From: RGIG9060 sp052173655
Lineage (GTDB): Bacteria > Spirochaetota > Spirochaetia > Treponematales > Treponemataceae
Reading direction: 5' to 3'
Length of the DNA: 64,000 nt
Assembly (NCBI GenBank): GCA_052173655.1
Contig: JBQMYD010000002.1
Location: 247,779 to 311,778, forward strand
Shown here: piece by piece, positions 61,335 through 64,000 of the stretch
How positions within the stretch are numbered: the stretch's first letter is position 1
Layout: every line of letters begins with the position of its first letter
Program-made: the position numbers and the translations under genes
Notes under the pieces: model-generated
Told to the model about the DNA's origin: nothing
Database searches by the model: none
What the model saw: the letters and a program-made list of their open reading frames with translations, nothing else

Positions 61335-62702
61335 CTAGGACTGGGTTAGTCCTGTAGATTCAACCTTGGAAAGAAGTCTTGCAAGTTGAGTTTTTTCGAT
61401 CAAGTCAATAGGACGCCCGTCAATGAAAGCCTTTGCTTCTTCTGTGTAAGTACCTGCTGTAAAACATATTCCTCTTCCTGCTTTTTCATCTCTGATTTTT
61501 GCATGAAAATCTCTGATAAAAAGTTCTCCGGTAGAGCCTGTGGTTCTATAAAAACGGAAAATTACGTTATCTTCCCACTTGTCTGTATCAATTTCAGATA
61601 ATATTTCTGCACATTCTGAGGTAACATTAATATTTGTTATTTTTACTCGCGAGTTTTTAAAGAAAATAACTGCAATTTTTCTGCAAAGAGCAACAAAATC
61701 ACTTGTAGTTCCTATAAGATAGGTTTTTAGATTTGAATTTTGATTCAATTCTTGATATTTTGGAACCAATGATGAAATGTCTTTGTAATTTGGCGCTATT
61801 GCCTGAATATCTTTTAAAAGCGATAAACCTGAAGGTATGTTGCCCGACTTTAGATAGCAAGTTGCAAGCCTATATTTTATTTCTAACATAAGCTCTACAG
61901 GTGCCTTTTCATGTTTTAAACCTATCTCAAAATCTTTTATAGCATTTTCAATTTGATTGTTTTTTATGTGAAATTTTCCTGCTGCAAGACAACTTGAAGC
62001 TCCATATACAGGGTCTGGACGTAAGTGTATAAAAACTTTTATTGCTTTGTCGGAATTTCCTGTTTCACTCAAGGCTGTTGCCATATTATACAAAACAGCT
62101 TTGTTGGCGGGATCCACATCAAGAGTTCTTTTTAAGTATGGGAGAGCTTCCCTGTATTTTTTATAATCAAAGTAAATCTGCCCCAATAATTCGTACGAAT
62201 CTTGAATTTCACTGTTTATGGTAATAGCTTTTTTTACTATTGGAATTGCTTTTTCGTATTCTTTAAGTTCATAAAGAGTTTTTCCCATGTAGTAATTTAC
62301 ATCAAAATTATCAGGATTGACTCTTCTTGATGCTAAAAGTGCATTGAAAGCTTGAGTTGCGTTATGGCAATTGATTGCACAAATACCAAGTTTTAGATTT
62401 ACATCCCCTACATTTATGGAATGCCTTGTAGATGCCAAATTTACCAATGCGTCAAACATAGGAAGGGCTTTTTCATAATTTTTCTCACTAAAATAAAGAT
62501 CACCCAGTTCGTAAAGTGCTTCTATGTTGTGAGGATCCGAAGAAAGTTTTCTTGTAGCTTCATTAATTATAGCTTGACGAGTTTTTTGCTTTTTCGGGCG
62601 ATTTTTGCCTAACTTTTTCTTTGCAGAGATAAGAACTGCAAAAAAAGTAATAAAAGCAATTATAACTATCGCAGCTATAAGTATCGGAAATAATTCTTCC
62701 AT
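61335..62702 (-). CDS. Membrane-anchored TPR protein
   Basis: 455 residues from ATG 62702 (MEELFPIL). One N-terminal membrane helix (LIAAIVIIAFITFFAVLIS) is followed by a basic stretch, then at least six TPRs between about 55 and 310 (NIEALYELGDLYFSEKNYEKALPMF and similar). The C-terminal 130 residues form an alpha/beta domain with RIAVIFF-like strands and NVIFRFYRTTGSTGELFIRDFHAK, resembling a restriction-endonuclease-like (Mrr-cat type) fold. The longer frame to 63089 overlaps the chemoreceptor start on the other strand and is spurious. Confidence 0.75.
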   Translation of the reverse strand: MEELFPILIAAIVIIAFITFFAVLISAKKKLGKNRPKKQKTRQAIINEATRKLSSDPHNIEALYELGDLYFSEKNYEKALPMFDALVNLASTRHSINVGDVNLKLGICAINCHNATQAFNALLASRRVNPDNFDVNYYMGKTLYELKEYEKAIPIVKKAITINSEIQDSYELLGQIYFDYKKYREALPYLKRTLDVDPANKAVLYNMATALSETGNSDKAIKVFIHLRPDPVYGASSCLAAGKFHIKNNQIENAIKDFEIGLKHEKAPVELMLEIKYRLATCYLKSGNIPSGLSLLKDIQAIAPNYKDISSLVPKYQELNQNSNLKTYLIGTTSDFVALCRKIAVIFFKNSRVKITNINVTSECAEILSEIDTDKWEDNVIFRFYRTTGSTGELFIRDFHAKIRDEKAGRGICFTAGTYTEEAKAFIDGRPIDLIEKTQLARLLSKVESTGLTQS

Positions 62703-62859
62703 ATCATGTATGATTATTCTAAAGATTTGCTTATTAGTCAATACAAGAAAAGGCAAGTATGAGATGAAAACAAAAAAAAGTGTGGACGTAAAATCAAATA
62801 AGGAGTTATAATTCTTGAATGGAGTGTGAAAATATAAATATAACAAGGAGTTAAGAAAA

Positions 62860-64000
62860 ATGAAAGGAGAATCCTCTATTCTACCCCCCCCCCTAAAAAA
62901 GTCAAGTAATTTTAGGGGGGATAGTAAGAAAGTAAAAAAAAGATTTTCGTTAAGGGCAAAACTTATTTTGGTTTTCGGTTTGCTTATTCTGCTTGCATCC
63001 TTGGTTGAAGGTTTTCTTGCTATAAGAACTGCTCGCAAGGCTGTAACTGAAAAAGTTGAAAAGCACCTTACAGATAAGGCGGTAGACACTGCATCAATTA
63101 TTGACGGCAGAATAAACGCTTTTTTTCAGTTCCTCGAAGGCATAGCACGAATGCCGATATTGAGCGATCCTAATGCTTCATTCGCAAGTAAAATGGTTCA
63201 ATTAAAGATTGAAGCGGCATTTAACGATCAAATACTGGAATTGAACATTGTCGATATGAAAGGAAATCGACATGCCAGCGATGGAACTGTTTTCAGTGTT
63301 TCAGACCGAGATTGGTTTAAAAATGCTTCACAGGGCAAAAACTTTTTTTCCGAGCCTTTACAATCACGCCTCCATGCCGGAAAATTAATTGCCGTATTTG
63401 CCGTTCCTATCTACAATGACAAAAGACAAGTTGTCAATATACTTGCCGCAAATGTTGACGGTCTATGGCTTTCCGACCAAATTGACGATATTGTAGTCGG
63501 GGAAACCGGATATTGTCATGTTATAGGAAAATCGGGAACTATCATTGCACATAAAAGTCCTGACTGGGTAACTAAATTTTTTAACGGTATAACGGAAGCA
63601 AAGAACAATGTTGCCTTTGCTTCGTACGGTTCTTTTATAGAATCTGCTGTTATGTCTGAAAATCCATCCGTCGGTTTTTATCAATATAAACAATTTGAAT
63701 ACATTGCCGCTTTTGCAAAGGTGGGGTCTACCGGAAGAGTTGTTATTATTAATGCCCCTGTAGATGAATTCATGGGTACCGTAAATGTTTTACGTATTAC
63801 AATGATCATAATAGGAATCATTATCATTCTTACTACGTTCTTGATAGTCTATTTTGTAGCAACAGCCGTGGTAAAACCGATAAAGACAACTGTAGCTGCC
63901 CTAAAAGACATCGCACAAGGAGAGGGAGATTTAACAGTAAGGCTTCCTGTAAAAGGCAATGATGAAATCACCGACTTATCAAACTATTTTAACCAAACAA
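62860..64000 (+). CDS. Methyl-accepting chemotaxis protein with C10 tract, 3' end beyond the window
   Basis: The 5' 380 codons of a chemoreceptor. ATG 62860 has AAGGAG 9 bp upstream. Codons 9-12 run through C10, giving SSILPPPLKKSS in frame. A first membrane helix (about residues 32-55) precedes a periplasmic dCACHE domain with NIVDMKGNRHASDGT, VSDRDWFKNASQGKNF and VVGETGYCHVIGKSG, then TM2 (about 312-340) and a HAMP start (VVKPIKTTVAALKDIAQGEGDLTVRLP). The signalling domain lies outside. Nine or eleven C would give an immediate TAA. Confidence 0.9.
   Translation, partial: MKGESSILPPPLKKSSNFRGDSKKVKKRFSLRAKLILVFGLLILLASLVEGFLAIRTARKAVTEKVEKHLTDKAVDTASIIDGRINAFFQFLEGIARMPILSDPNASFASKMVQLKIEAAFNDQILELNIVDMKGNRHASDGTVFSVSDRDWFKNASQGKNFFSEPLQSRLHAGKLIAVFAVPIYNDKRQVVNILAANVDGLWLSDQIDDIVVGETGYCHVIGKSGTIIAHKSPDWVTKFFNGITEAKNNVAFASYGSFIESAVMSENPSVGFYQYKQFEYIAAFAKVGSTGRVVIINAPVDEFMGTVNVLRITMIIIGIIIILTTFLIVYFVATAVVKPIKTTVAALKDIAQGEGDLTVRLPVKGNDEITDLSNYFNQT
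62884..62893 (+). repeat. C10 phase-variation tract in the chemoreceptor gene
   Basis: Ten C directly after codon 8. Ten is the in-frame (ON) length. With nine C the next codon is TAA; with eleven a TAA follows five codons later. Confidence 0.85.
62888..62920 (+). promoter_or_regulatory. 11-bp hairpin containing the C-tract
   Basis: CCCCCCTAAAA (62888-62898) pairs perfectly with TTTTAGGGGGG (62910-62920) around an 11-nt loop. The stem is inside the first 20 codons and could affect translation or slippage of the tract. Confidence 0.65.

Noticed and set aside
62703..63089. Extended N-terminus of the TPR protein
   Set aside because: It overlaps the chemoreceptor start on the other strand, runs through the C10 tract, and the natural membrane-anchor N-terminus begins at 62702.

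Overview
The window is AT-rich DNA from a spirochaete, most likely a Treponema. This is inferred from the gene content: MurA with Asp at the catalytic position, a FlhG/MinD-like ATPase, a dCACHE chemoreceptor, many lipoproteins, and poly-G/poly-C tracts inside genes. I ran no database search, so the genus is an inference. No rRNA, tRNA or CRISPR was seen.

Layout. (1) 172-20,346 is ordinary chromosome: lgt with a MinD/FlhG-like ATPase; pepT-murA; two membrane proteins with a STAS/zinc-ribbon protein; an SDR enzyme; a TrmJ-like RNA methylase; fumarase alpha followed by a fused fumarase-beta/malic enzyme; aspS; an ApbE-type lipoprotein; metK, nth, an MscS channel and slyX. (2) 20,487-23,266 plus 55,274-56,650 (minus strand) is an electron-bifurcating type [FeFe]-hydrogenase operon, hydC-hydB-hydA. 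Its hydB gene is cut in two by a prophage. (3) 23,267-55,268 is a complete-looking 32,002-bp Mu-like transposable prophage with TGTAA/TTACA ends and a 5-bp AATAT target duplication. (4) 56,787-64,000 is chromosome again: a lipoprotein, an NlpC/P60 protein, an acyl-CoA synthetase, rsmG, a TPR protein and the 5' part of a chemoreceptor gene.

The prophage is divergent. From a central repressor/operator region (39.2-40.0 kb), rightward genes encode a Cro/Ner-like protein, MuA, MuB, Gam, GemA, lysis proteins, DUF2730, a gp26-like protein, terminase, DUF935 portal and F head protein. These are followed by a right-end accessory module with a DNA adenine methylase and a DUF2786 protein. Leftward genes encode the I-type protease with an in-frame internal scaffold start, lambda-like decoration and capsid proteins, connectors, tail tube, G/GT frameshift chaperones, tape measure and a giant tip/fibre protein. 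Because it has a tape measure and tube but no sheath, the virion should be a siphovirus, as in B3/D3112-type transposable phages.

On/off and recoding signals recur. The phage adenine methylase carries a G9 tract that puts it out of frame. The chemoreceptor carries an in-frame C10 tract whose +/-1 changes create early stops. The tail chaperones meet at a slippery A AAA AAC. The portal runs into the F-protein frame at another A AAA AAC inside an A9 run. Other points of interest are the fumarase-malic enzyme fusion, an apparent nuclease domain at the C-terminus of the F protein, and an inverted duplicate promoter region driving tiny membrane peptides.
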